Positions 1 to 26,488 of a DNA stretch of 64,000 nucleotides are shown here, one piece after another (the first letter of the stretch is position 1; every line of letters starts with the position of its first letter). The position numbers and the translations under genes are program-made. This DNA comes from Aptenodytes patagonicus. Taxonomy: Eukaryota > Chordata > Aves > Sphenisciformes > Spheniscidae. The stretch lies in assembly GCF_965638725.1 (NCBI RefSeq), contig NC_134975.1, positions 124,001 through 188,000 of the forward strand. The letters are read 5' to 3'. Under the pieces are notes generated by a model. That model ran no database searches and had not been told where the DNA came from. It worked only from the letters and a program-made list of their open reading frames with translations.

Positions 1-62
1 ACGCTATTTCTGATACAGGCCAGGATGCCCTTGGCCTCCTTGGCCGCCTGGGCACACTGCCC
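1..62 (-). mobile_element. CR1 LINE fragment (reverse transcriptase ORF, 3' part)
   Basis: Read on the minus strand, the first 60 or so bases encode the CR1 segment around QCAQAAKEAKGILACIRNS, which lies downstream of the catalytic motif in avian CR1 ORF2. It is cut by the window edge, so its full length is unknown. Similarity stops near base 62. It probably lies in a VDR intron. Confidence 0.75.
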
Positions 63-16933
<16,871 letters not shown>

Positions 16934-18045
16934 CTCCGGCCGCGGGGTTGAGCACCCGCCGGTAAAGGGATAAGTCAGCCCTGGCTTCCCTGAGGCAGCG
17001 AGCGGAGGGACGTGACCCTGGGCGGGAGTTTTGTACATAGACGGTTCGGTTTCACACTACTGGAGGTCCTGCTTTGTCTTCTCGTCCGCGGCGGATGAGG
17101 TTCGCTCGCCGCGGAGAAGCGACAGACCCAGAATCCCCGTGGTTTGCCCCCCTACTCCACGAGCAGCTTTTCCGCTTCCCTGCCCTCCGCGAGAGCTGAC
17201 TTATCCCTTTACGGATAGTTTGAGGCTGGGCTGCCTCGAATCACTTCTTTCTTGACCCGAAAAGAAGGAAGGAGAAGTGCCGGGGTGTTTTTGTTGGGGG
17301 GGAGAGGGACTCGCGGCGTCGCTGAGCTGTCGCCGCCGTCCTCCGCTCCCCTCCGAAAATCTGCAACGCTCGCCCCCCACCCCCCCCCCCCCACCCCCTA
17401 CCCCTTTCAAAAATGGAGACGCCGATTGAATTCCCTGCCAGAAAATGCCGTGGGCTCTGTGTGTGTGTGTGTGTCGTCCCCCTCCACGCCTGACCAGGTA
17501 CAACCACCCCCGTGAGCCGCTGGGGGACGGGGGCGAAGCCGAAGGCGTCCGCGGCGGCCCCGAGAGGGGGAATTTGTCCTCGGCCCTCGAAGGAACCAGC
17601 CGGACACCCTGTAATTTGCCGTTCCCCCACACTACCGCCCGGCTTTGGGGAGGCAGGGGCTGCCTCGGGGTGACTCCTCCGCTCTCTCAGAGCTTGAACC
17701 CCATTCCTGCGGCTCTCGGGCGGGACCCCCGCCATGTCCACGGCGTCCCCGTCCCCCCCGTCCCCCCCCCCCAGCAGCCCGTGACCCCATGGCGGTAACG
17801 AGCGGGCTGCCAGCTTGCCTTCAGCACCTCGCCGGGCTGGAAGCGGGTACCGGAGGCTGCTCCGTGCCGGTACCGGTGGAGCGACCACCCCCCCCCCCCG
17901 GGGTGGGGGGGTTTGGGAACAGGGGGACTCCTGCCCCCCCCCCCCCCGGGGAAGAGCCATCGCGGCCCCCCCGGGCTCTGCAGAGTGTCTGGGGGGCCGG
18001 GTGCTGCTCCTTGCAAATAAACTCTTGCTTGGGAGCGGTGCCTGG
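16934..18045 (+). other. VDR: VDR 3' untranslated region
   Basis: GC-rich sequence after the VDR stop. It contains a short GT microsatellite (17459-17474) and several G and C runs, and no further coding exon. It ends with an AATAAA signal followed by a T/G-rich stretch. The end point is inferred from that signal. Confidence 0.65.
18016..18021 (+). terminator. Poly(A) signal AATAAA, VDR
   Basis: A canonical AATAAA about 1.08 kb after the VDR stop. About 30 bases downstream begins a T8-G-run and a GTGTCCGTCTGTCC stretch, a plausible GU-rich downstream element. It is the only canonical signal I noticed on this strand between VDR and MYG1. Confidence 0.75.
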
Positions 18046-18381
18046 GCTGGGTTTTTTTTGGGGGGGGGGGGGGGTGTCCGTCTGTCCCTGTGTGGGCTGT
18101 GCAGGACCGTGTCTGTCTGTCCTGGGGGGGAGGGGGGGGGCGCTGGCGGAGGGGTCCGCGTGGGCCGGGCAGTCCCTGTGCCCACGGCCGTGGCTGTGTC
18201 CACGAGTGTCTGTGTCTCCGGGGGGGGTGTGTGTGTGTGTGTGTGTGTGTCCGTGTCCCCCCCTCCGTGTCCGTCCGTCCGTCCGTCCCCGGCGCCCGCC
18301 TGTCCCCCGTCTCGCCCGGACGGGGGCGCTCTCTCCGGGCAGCCCCGCCTTAGCTCCGCCCCCCCCACGGCTCCACGCAGG

Positions 18382-18809
18382 GCGCATGCGCAGCCCTGGC
18401 CGGGTGGGGTCGGGAGGGGCGGGCCGGCGCGTGCGTAATGACGCTGAGGCGTGTGCCGAGAGGCGTGAGCTGGCGCATGCGGGCGGCGGAAGGGCGGGGA
18501 CCAGGGTGAGATGGCGCATGCGCAGAGCAGAAGGGCGCGGACTGGGCGGGGCCGGCGAAGGTGCGGGGCGGGGTCACGGGAGCAGGGCGCGGCTGACGCA
18601 TGCGCAGTGCAGAGGGGCGAGGGCTGGGCGGTGCCAACGCATGCGCAGAGCGGCGGGGAGGGGTGGGGCGGGGCTGGCGCATGTGCAGACTGAACGCGGG
18701 CAGGTGCTTCTGGAGAGGTTGGCGCATGCGCCGTACAGCAGCGGCGGGAAGGCGGTGCAGCGCGTGCGCGGCACCGTGGAGGCGCGGGGAGGGGGGGCCG
18801 CGCATGCGC
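18382..18809 (+). promoter_or_regulatory. MYG1 promoter with a cluster of NRF1-type sites
   Basis: Nine copies of GCGCATGCGC or close variants lie in 430 bases just upstream of the MYG1 start, at 18382, 18473, 18514, 18596, 18637, 18677 (variant), 18722, 18760 (variant) and 18800. The motif is the known binding site of NRF1, which drives many nuclear genes with mitochondrial roles, and that fits MYG1. There is no TATA box. Binding is inferred from the motif only. Confidence 0.75.
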
Positions 18810-18815
18810 AGTGCG

Positions 18816-21800
18816 ATGCGAAGCGCCCCGCGCGCCCTCCGCCTCATGGCCGCGGCCGTGGGCACCGGGAGCGGGGCCGGCACCGGGCCCAAGCGGCCGC
18901 GGCCCGAGCCCGCCCTGCGCATCGGCACCCACGACGGCACCTTCCACTGCGACGAGGTGCTGGCGTGCTACCTCCTGCGCCTCCTGCCCCGCTACCGGGT
19001 AACGGCCCCGGGGGCACCGTGCGGCGGGATCGGTATTGCGGCCTGCTCGGGCCCCCCTGCAACCGGGCCGTCTCCCTCCCGGGACCCCTGCAACGGGACA
19101 GGGACACCGTGCAACGCCCCGACCCCTGCCCGCCCTCGAGCCCCGGGTCCCTCCTCGGGGCCACCCTTTAGGTGCCCAGTCCCCCTTCGGGATCCCCCGT
19201 TACCTGGGGGCATCTCTCGGGGTTCCCGGTCGCACCTGGGGGCCCCCCTTCGGGTCCCCAGACTCACTTGGGGGTCCCTGGTCCCACCCAGGGGCCACCC
19301 TTAGGTCCCCAGTCGCACCTGGGGGCCCCCCTTCGGGTCCCCAGACTCACTTGGGGGTCCCTGGTCCCACCCAGGGGCCACCCTTAGGTCCCCAGTCGCA
19401 CCTGGGGGCCCCCCTTCGGGTCCCCAGACTCACTTGGGGGTCCCTGGTCCCACCCAGGGGCCACCCTTAGGTCCCCAGTCGCACCTGGGGGCCCCCCTTC
19501 GGGTCCCCAGACTCACTTGGGGGTCCCTGGTCCCACCCAGGGGCCACCCTTAGGTCCCCAGTCGCACCTGGGGGCCCCCCTTCGGGTCCCCAGACTCACT
19601 TGGGGGTCCCTGGTCCCACCCAGGGGCCACCCTTAGGTCCCCAGTCGCACCTGGGGGCCCCCCTTCGGGTCCCCAGACTCACTTGGGGGTCCCTGGTCCC
19701 ACCCAGGGGCCACCCTTCGGGTCCCCAGTCCCACCTGGGCGTCGCCCTTAAGTTCTCGGTCCCTCCTCGAGGTCCCTGCTCTCACCAGGGGCAGCTCTCG
19801 GGGGGTCCCCGGTCGCTCTTGGGGACCACCCTGGGCTCCCCAGCCTCACTCCACCCCTCCGGCAGGACGCGAAGGTGGTGCGGACACGGGACCCCCAGCG
19901 CCTGGCCCAGTGCGACGTGGTGGTGGACGTAGGGGGTGAGTACGACCCCGAGCGACACCGCTATGACCATCACCAACGGTGAGGACACCCCCCACCCCCC
20001 CCCCCACGTCGGACGCCGGGGTCCCCTGGATGCCGGGGGTCCCTCGGGGCTGACCCGGCAGCCCCGCAGGTCCTTCACGCAGTCCATGCGGAGTCTCCGG
20101 CCCGACAAGCCCTGGACCACGAAACTGAGCAGCGCCGGGTTGGTCTACTGCCACTTCGGCTCCCAAATCCTCGCGGGGCTCCTGGGGCAGCCGGAGGACG
20201 GCCCCGTTGTGACGGCGCTCTACGATAAGGTACCGGGGGAACCGGGGAGGGTCGGGGTGGGGGGGGTGGGCTCTAACCCCGCCAGCGCCACCCAGCTTTT
20301 CTCCAGGGCTTCTCCTTGGGTGGGGGGTCACCCCGTAAAAGAGCGCTCTGGGGAGGGGGACCCCATAAAAGAAGGGACCGGTTTGTTCCGGCTACTGGTG
20401 CGCAGCTGGGCTCCCAGCCGGGCTGACCCCCCATGTCCCCCGCTCTGTCCCCAGCTGTATGAGAATTTTGTGGAGGAGATCGATGCCATCGACAACGGCA
20501 TCGCGCAGGCGGAGGGGGAGCCCCGCTACGCCCTCACCACCACCCTCAGCGCCCGCGTGCACCACCTGAACCCCGCTGGAACGACCCCCACCAGGACACC
20601 GAGGTGGGGACGGGGAACGGGGGGGGGGGGCAGCATGGGGCCACCCCCGTTTGGGGCCACCCGGCTCGGGGCCACCGCTGACCCTCCCTCTGCGTCCCCA
20701 GGCGGGCTTCAAGCGGGCGATGGAGCTGGTCGGGGGCGAGTTCATGGACCGGCTCGACTACTACCACCACGCCTGGCTGCCCGCGCGGGCGCTGGTGGAG
20801 GAGGCCATCCGGCGACGCTTTGAGGTACCCACCGTGCCGGTTCTGGGGGGGGGGTGTGTCTGAAAGTTTGGGGGGGGGGGGGGGTGGGCGGCATTGGGGT
20901 GAGGGGAGGCCAGGTCCCCTCGATATAAACCTCCCTGCATGGCCCAGGGTGCCCCTTGCACCCCGTATCCCTACTCATGGCCGCGCACCCCCTCCTGTGC
21001 ACCTATGTCCTTACAGCTGGCCGTGCCCCCCCTCCTGTGCCCCTATACCCCCGTGCACCCCCACTTCTGCTCCCCTATACCCCTACACGCGGCTGTGCAC
21101 CCCCTCCTGTGCCCTATATATCTGTACGCGCCCGTATCCCCACGCATGGCCGCGTACCCCACGCCCCATATCCCTGCACGTCGCCCACCTGCACCCTAAT
21201 ATCCTCATGCGCGCCCCTCCCCGTGCACCCCCACATCACCGTGCACGATCGCCCGCCTTCCCGTGCTCCCCCACACCCCCCTTGTGCACCCCGATCTTCC
21301 CCGCCCGCTCACGCACCCCCAGAGCTCCCTGCGCAGGCTCGGCAGATGTACGTGGGTGGCGGGGGGGGGGGGTGCGAAACTGAGGCACGGGGCGGTGCGG
21401 GGGCTGCGGGGGCAGGACCCCCGTGTGCCCAGCGTGTCGTTTGTCGTCGTGTCCCCCCCTCGCCGCCGCCGCCCAGGTGGACGCGAGCGGGGCGGTGCTG
21501 GAGCTGCCGCGGGGCGGCTGCCCCTGGAAGGAGCACGTCTTCAGCCTGGAGCAGGAGCTGGTGCTGCCCGACCCCCTCCAGCTGGTGCTTTTCCCCGACT
21601 GCGGCGGGCAGTGGCGGGTGCAGAGCGTCCCGGCGGGGCCGCGCACCTTCCAGAGCCGGTGAGACCCGTCCCCTCGCCGCGTTTCCGCCCCCCCCCCCTG
21701 TCCCCCCCCCAGGGCAGGTTTTCACCCACCGCCTCTCCCTCTTCCCCCCCCTCCCCACAGCCTCCCCCTCCCCGAGCCCTGGCGAGGCGGTCCGGGACGA

Positions 21801-21950
21801 GGCGCTGTCCCAGCTCGCCGGCATCCCCGGCTGCGTCTTCGTACACGCCAACGGCTTCATCGGAGGCAACCGTACGCGGGAGGGGGCCTTGGAGATGGCC
21901 CGGCGACGCTGGCGCAGCGGCAGGGGGGGGGAACAACGCAGAACGGCTGA
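18816..21950 (+). CDS. MYG1: MYG1 exonuclease (DHH-like), coding frame disturbed in three places
   Basis: MYG1 is a conserved nuclear and mitochondrial protein reported to act as a 3'-5' RNA exonuclease. Exons: 18816-18998, 19866-19978, 20070-20229, 20455-20603, 20702-20824, 21477-21658, 21761-21950. Recognisable segments are RIGTHDGTFHCDEVLACYLL, VVDVGGEYDPERHRYDHHQ (the DHH-like motif), SSAGLVYCHFGSQ, YENFVEEIDAIDNGIAQ, EGEPRYALTTTLSARV, WLPARALVEEAIRRRF, CPWKEHVFSLEQEL and IPGCVFVHANGFIGG. The first ATG (18816) gives a basic MRSAPRALRLM leader suited to mitochondrial import; 18846 is an in-frame alternative. Relative to the family frame, one base is missing near 20574-20577, one is extra near 21785-21791, and one is missing near 21898-21904, after which the frame reads ATLAQRQ and stops at 21948. 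All three lie in G/C runs, so sequencing error is as likely as gene decay. Splice sites are normal. Confidence 0.9.
19200..19745. repeat. 83-bp tandem repeat in MYG1 intron 1
   Basis: About six and a half near-identical 83-bp units. The anchor CGCACCTGGGGG recurs at 19231, 19314, 19397, 19480, 19563 and 19646, always 83 bases apart. The last unit is diverged. The array fills most of the 867-bp first intron of MYG1. Confidence 0.95.
20825..21476. repeat. Degenerate CA/C-rich repeats in MYG1 intron 5
   Basis: A C-rich intron of about 650 bases, with irregular repeats built on CCCCTATACCCC, CATGGCCGCGCACCCC and similar phrases from about 20945 to 21300. Unit length varies too much for a clear period. 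No other gene is seen here. Confidence 0.6.
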
Positions 21951-22598
21951 GCCCCCTCCCGTCACGGTCACCCCAAAAGGGACCCCTTACCTAGCGTGGG
22001 GGGTTCCAGGGACTGCTGCTGGGGATGGCCGAGACCGTCCTCGCTCGGCGCGTGTAACGGGATCGCAGCGGGACACTATAAGGGAGCTGTCTGTCCGGCT
22101 GGGGGGGGGGGGGGGGGGGCCAGGCTCCCCCCGGGGGTGTCACTGCTCCCAGTCCCAGTGTTGGACTGGCGCAAACCCAGTCAGAGCCCAAACCGAGAGA
22201 CTTTTTGGATCCATTTCTCCCAAGCTTGTCCCCCCGTTCCCCGATAACGTATCTGCTGCCGACGGGTTCCCCAACACCAGTAAAAACCAGTGCGTTCCCA
22301 GTGGCATTCGCTGCTCAGGCAGTGGGGGCTGGGGGGGGGTGTCAGGGTGTCCTTGGGGTGCGGGGGGGGGGGGGGAACAGGGCTGCGTGTAGCCATACAG
22401 GGTTGTAAGGGGCTGTGAATTGGGGTGCAGATGTAGGTATCGCCCCCCCCCCCCCCCCCCCCCCCCCCCGCTGGGGTCCTGCTGCCCCCACCTCCCCCCG
22501 GCACGAAACCACGCATCCGGCAGTACGAGGGAGGGGGGGACACACGACAGGCACAGAACCTCCCCCCCCCTTCGCTTCCAGCCTCCTGTCGCAGGGCG
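21951..22598. other. MYG1 3' flank, no recognised gene
   Basis: A GC-rich stretch of about 650 bases with long G and C runs near 22100, 22365 and 22443. I see no canonical AATAAA, so the MYG1 transcript end is not defined. No coding exon was recognised. Confidence 0.5.
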
Positions 22599-22991
22599 AT
22601 GCGGGCGGTCTGGCTGCTTCTGCTGGCGCTGCCCAGCTCCCCCTGGGGCTGCCGGTGCCTGGGGGGGGCCCCCCCCTGGTGCTGCCCCCCGCCAGCGGCC
22701 GCAACGAGACCCTGGTGGGGGGCGGGCGGGTGCCGGATGTGGCGGTGCGGGTGGCTCGGAGCCGTCCTCGTCTACGTGGGCCGATACGTCCGGAGGAGCC
22801 GAGCCGAGACCCGGTTGCACCTCAAGTACCTGCGGGCGCTGCCCTGCGAACCACCCAGCCCTGAGGAGGAGGAGGAGGAGGAGGAGGGAGGAGGAGGAGG
22901 AGGAGGAAGAAGAGACACCCAGCACCGTTCTCTGAGGTCCCGTAGGCACGAGCCATCACCAGCAGCAAACTGGGGAGCCCCGAGGGGGTGA
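22599..22991 (+). pseudogene. Possible LRRC3-family-like C-terminal fragment or small membrane protein
   Basis: A 130-codon open frame starts with a signal-like stretch (MRAVWLLLLALPSSPWG). It then has a hydrophobic segment (GWLGAVLVYV) followed by RSRAETRLHLKYLRALP. That order resembles the transmembrane and juxtamembrane end of LRRC3-family proteins, which as I recall end in GWFAMVIAYV...YYVR, ARRHLEYLKSLP. In another frame, just before the hydrophobic segment, PDVAV is reminiscent of the family's TTDVAM. This suggests a frame change in the G-rich stretch. No leucine-rich repeats or LRR cysteine caps are present, so this is a fragment, a decayed copy, or an unrelated small protein. A (GAG)n microsatellite gives the acidic tail after 22863. 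Weak identification. Confidence 0.35.
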
Positions 22992-23524
22992 AGCAGCCCC
23001 AGACCTGCCCCAGCGGCTGGAGCAGGTTCGTACCCCCGTTGGTTTGCACCCCGTATCCTCGTGCCAACCCCCTCCGGGCTTGGCTCCGCTCCCCGCGCAG
23101 CCCCACGGAGGGGCTGGCTGCTGCCGTCCTTGCCCCTGCACGGGGTTTTCCCTGCCCCGTCTTGGGGTTTGGCTTTGGGAAGGATTTTGGGGGTCCTGGG
23201 GGTGTTCGCAGAGCTGAGGGTGTGGGGGGGGAGCGGGGACCCCATGCTCTCCCCATCATTTCTGTGCCCCGGGCTTTAGCAGAGCGATTACAACATAATC
23301 CCGGGGATTAACGACGTGTAATCCCAGGCTTTAATCCCAGCCTCACCATTAATCCCTACTCTGGGCAGGGGGGGTGGCCCATCTGCTCCCCACAACCGCT
23401 TCGGCGCTAGCCGGGCTCATGCGGGCTGGCATGAGCACCCAGGGCTGGAGCAGGGCCTCCCAGCACCCTTCACTGCCCGGCCGCAGCCCCAAAAGGGCCA
23501 AATTCTGGGTTTTATGGACCCACA
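22992..23524. other. Intergenic sequence before assembly gap, nothing recognised
   Basis: About 530 bases of GC-rich sequence with no clear exon or repeat. The 5' exons of MRPL49 and, by analogy with the human locus, FAU would be expected between here and 24927, but neither is visible. Confidence 0.5.
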
Positions 23525-23724
23525 NNNNNNNNNNNNNNNNNNNNNNNNNNNNNNNNNNNNNNNNNNNNNNNNNNNNNNNNNNNNNNNNNNNNNNNNNNNN
23601 NNNNNNNNNNNNNNNNNNNNNNNNNNNNNNNNNNNNNNNNNNNNNNNNNNNNNNNNNNNNNNNNNNNNNNNNNNNNNNNNNNNNNNNNNNNNNNNNNNNN
23701 NNNNNNNNNNNNNNNNNNNNNNNN
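23525..23724. other. Assembly gap (200 N)
   Basis: Exactly 200 N, a conventional placeholder for a gap of unknown size. It lies between MYG1 and the surviving 3' exons of MRPL49. Confidence 1.
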
Positions 23725-24895
23725 ATTTAAGGGGGGGTATTTACCCCAAGGGGGGGGTCGTTTATCCCCGGGGGGGGTAATTACCTCCGGGGGGGGACAC
23801 ACAGGGGGAATATTTGCCTGGGGGGGGGACGACAAGGGGGATATTTACCCGGGGGGGGGGCATTTATTCTCAGCCGGGGGTTTTTTTTACTTCGTGGGGG
23901 CCATCTAAGGGGGGTTATTTACCGCAAGGGGGGGTCATTTATCCCCGGGGGGGGGTATTTACCCCAGGGGGGGGACACACAGGGGGGATATTTACCTGGG
24001 GGGGGGATGACAAGGGGGATATTTACCCGGGGGGGGGGGCATTTATTCTCAGCTGGGGGGGTTCTTTTACTCCCTGGCAGACATTTAAGGGGGGGTATTT
24101 ACCCCAAGGGGGGGGTCGTTTATCCCCGGGGGGGGGTAATTACCTCCGGGGGGGGACACACAGGGGGAATATTTGCCTGGGGGGGGGGGGACAAGGGGGA
24201 TATTTACCCGGGGGGGGGCCATTTATTCTCAGCCGGGGGTTTTTTTTACTTCCTGGGGGCCATCTAAGGGGGGGTATTTACCCCAAGGGGGGGGGGTGTC
24301 ATTTATCCCCGGGGGGGGGTAATTACCCCCGGGGGGGGACGGGACACAGGGGGGATATTTACCTGGGGGGACGACGACAAGGGGGATATTTACCCGGGGG
24401 GGGGGGCATTTATTCTCAGCTGGGGGGGTTTTTTTTACTCCCTGGCAGACATTTAAGGGGGGGTATTTACCCCAAGGGGGGGGTCGTTTATCCCCGGGGG
24501 GGGGTAATTACCCCCGGGGGGGGGACACAGGGGGGATATTTACCCGGGGGGGGGGGACAAGGGGGATATTTACCCGGGGGGGGGGCCATTTATTCTCAGC
24601 CGGGGTTTTTTTTTACTTCCTGGGGGCATCTAAGGGGGGTTATTTACCGCAAGGGGGGGGTCATTTATCCCCGGGGGGGTATTTACCCCAGGGGGGGGAC
24701 ACACAGGGGGGATATTTACCTGGGGGGGGGATGACAAGGGGGATATTTACCCGGGGGGGGGCCATTTATTCTCAGCTGGGGGGGTTTTTTTACTCCCTGG
24801 CACACATTTAAGGGGGGGTATTTACCCCAAGGGGGGGGGGGGTATTTATCCCCGGGGGGGGGGGTAATTACCCCCGGGGGGGGGGGGGGGGGAGG
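23725..24895. repeat. About 180-bp G-run-rich tandem array next to the gap
   Basis: Six or more units of about 175-188 bp. The anchor CATTTATTCTCAG recurs near 23861, 24040, 24220, 24408, 24588 and 24763. Inside each unit the phrases TATTTACCCC and G7-G14 runs repeat at a smaller scale. Adjacent units seem to alternate between two subtypes (TTTACTTC and TTTACTCCCTGGCA flanks), which suggests a dimer of about 360 bp. The array probably continues into the N gap. Confidence 0.9.
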
Positions 24896-24927
24896 GAGGG
24901 GCTCCAGCCCTCGTGTCCCCCCCCCAG

Positions 24928-25288
24928 GCCCCCCCCCGGCACTGCCCTACTTCGTCCGCCGCTCCCGGCTGCACAACCCCCCCGTCTACCCCCGCCTGGC
25001 CAAGGGCAACCGGCGCCTGACCCAGCTGCGGCACGTGGAGGGGGACATCTGGGTAAGGGGGGGTTTGGGGGGGGGGGGGGGTTGGGGGGGGCCGAGGGAG
25101 GTTTTTGGGGTGCTAACGGTCCCTTTCCGCCCCCCCCGCAGGCGCTGGAGCGAGAGCTGCGGGCGTTTTTGGGGGGGCTGGGGGCGAAGGAGCTGGAGGT
25201 GCAGGTGAACGAGGTGACGGGGAGCCTGCGGCTGAAGGGGCGCTGGGAGCGGGAGCTGCGGGGCTGGCTGCTGCAGAAGGGCTTCTAG
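24928..25288 (+). CDS. MRPL49: Mitochondrial ribosomal protein mL49, last two exons
   Basis: Component of the large subunit of the mitochondrial ribosome. Two exons are seen: 24928-25052 and 25142-25288, with AG/GT borders and a TAG stop. The first encodes a [13 protein letters not shown] segment and HVEGDIW. The second encodes [24 protein letters not shown] and ends WLLQKGF. These match the C-terminal half of human MRPL49 ([41 protein letters not shown]) as I remember it. The N-terminal half (mitochondrial leader and the YPRFVESVDEYQ region) is not present upstream; it most likely lies in the 200-N gap and its flanking array. In human, MRPL49 lies next to SYVN1 in the convergent orientation; here a PRPF39-type gene separates them. 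Confidence 0.93.
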
Positions 25289-25309
25289 CACCCCAAAAAT
25301 ACACCCCCC

Positions 25310-26285
25310 GGGGGGGGGGCACCCCCAAAATCGACCCGGAGGTGCTCACGAGCGGCGGGGGACCCCGAAACGGCGGCGAAGCTGTTCGTGGGGGGGGGCA
25401 AATTGGAGGCAAAGCCGCCAGCAAGCAGCGGGAGACCCGAAAATGGAGGCGCGAGCGAGCGGCGGGGGCACCCCGAAATGGGGGGGGGGGCACCCTGAAA
25501 CAGGGGTGGGCGGCACCCTGAAACGGGGGTGGGCACCCCGAAATGGGGGGGGCACCCTGAAACAGGAGGGGGGCACCCCGAAACGGAGTCGAAGCCCCTC
25601 GGGAGTGGCAGAGGCTCCCCAAAACGGGGCGTAAAGCTGCTTGTGAGCGGCGGGGTACCCCCCGAAACGGAGTCGAAGCCCCTCGCGAGCGGCGGGGTAC
25701 CCCAAAACGGGAGGTCAAACCCCCTCGTGAGCAGCGGGGTACCCCCAAAACGGAGTCAAACCCCCTCGTGAGCAGCGGGGTACCCCCAAAATGGGAGTCA
25801 AAGCCCCTCGCGAGCAGCGGGGTACCCCCAAAACGGAGTCAAAGCCGCTCACAAGCAGCGGGGTACCCCCAAAATGGGAGTCAAAGCCCCTCGCGAGCAG
25901 CAGAGGCTCCCCAAAATGAGATGTAAACCCACTCCCGAGTGGTGGGGTACCCCGAAACGGAGTCAAACCCCCTCGCGAGCACCGGGGTACCCCCAAAACG
26001 GAGTCAAACCCCTTCGTGAGGAGCAGGGTACCCCAAAATGGGGGGGGATGTGCGTGTCAAACCCCCTTGCGGGCGGCAGACCCTCCCCAAAATCGGATGT
26101 AAACCCACGGGCGAGGGGAAGGGTACCCCAAACCTGAGCCGACCCCCCCCCCCCCACCCCCCCAAAACGAGACGGAAAGCTGCGCCCAAGCGACGGGTAC
26201 CCCCAAAACGGCATCGAGCCCCCCCCCCCCCCCCCCCAAATGGAACAAACCCCTCCGGTGAGCGCCGAGACCCCCCCCCGACACC
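25310..26285. repeat. 42-bp tandem repeat in the MRPL49 3' region
   Basis: More than fifteen units of about 40-62 bp, mostly 42 bp, carry GGGGTACCCC plus AAAACGGAGTCAAA and CCTCGCGAGCAGCGG. GGGGTAC recurs at about 25652, 25694 and 25736. The array lies between the MRPL49 stop and the AATAAA at 26288, so it would be transcribed as 3' UTR. The first units are more diverged. Confidence 0.9.
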
Positions 26286-26287
26286 CC

Positions 26288-26293
26288 AATAAA
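26288..26293 (+). terminator. Poly(A) signal AATAAA, probably MRPL49
   Basis: The first canonical AATAAA after the MRPL49 stop, 1.0 kb downstream and just past the 42-bp array. It faces the PRPF39 signal on the other strand less than 50 bases away. Confidence 0.6.
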
Positions 26294-26336
26294 CGCCGCC
26301 GGCGAGTGCCGGGGGGGCTCCTTGCGGCACCGCCTC

Positions 26337-26342
26337 TTTATT
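26337..26342 (-). terminator. Poly(A) signal AATAAA for the PRPF39-type gene
   Basis: TTTATT on the plus strand, 147 bases downstream of the stop codon of the minus-strand gene. It is the first canonical signal after that stop. Confidence 0.75.
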
Positions 26343-26488
26343 TACATCCCCCCCCCCCCCCCCAACATCGTGAGGGGGGGGGGGGGCCAAAAAAAATGTA
26401 CAGAAACGTGTTTTCACTAAAGGGAAGGTTTAAAAAAGGGGGTGGGGGGTGAAGTTGGGGGGCCAGGGGGTGGGGGGGGGTCCCCAGC

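Noticed and set aside
17241-19304. Long open frames around the MYG1 promoter on both strands
   Set aside because: GC-rich sequence has few stops. The content is low-complexity Ala/Arg/Pro/Gly, and the true coding start at 18816 is supported by homology.
22992-24927. FAU or MRPL49 5' exons in visible sequence
   Set aside because: Searched by eye for ubiquitin-like/S30 segments and for the MRPL49 N-terminal motif on both strands; nothing convincing outside the gap.
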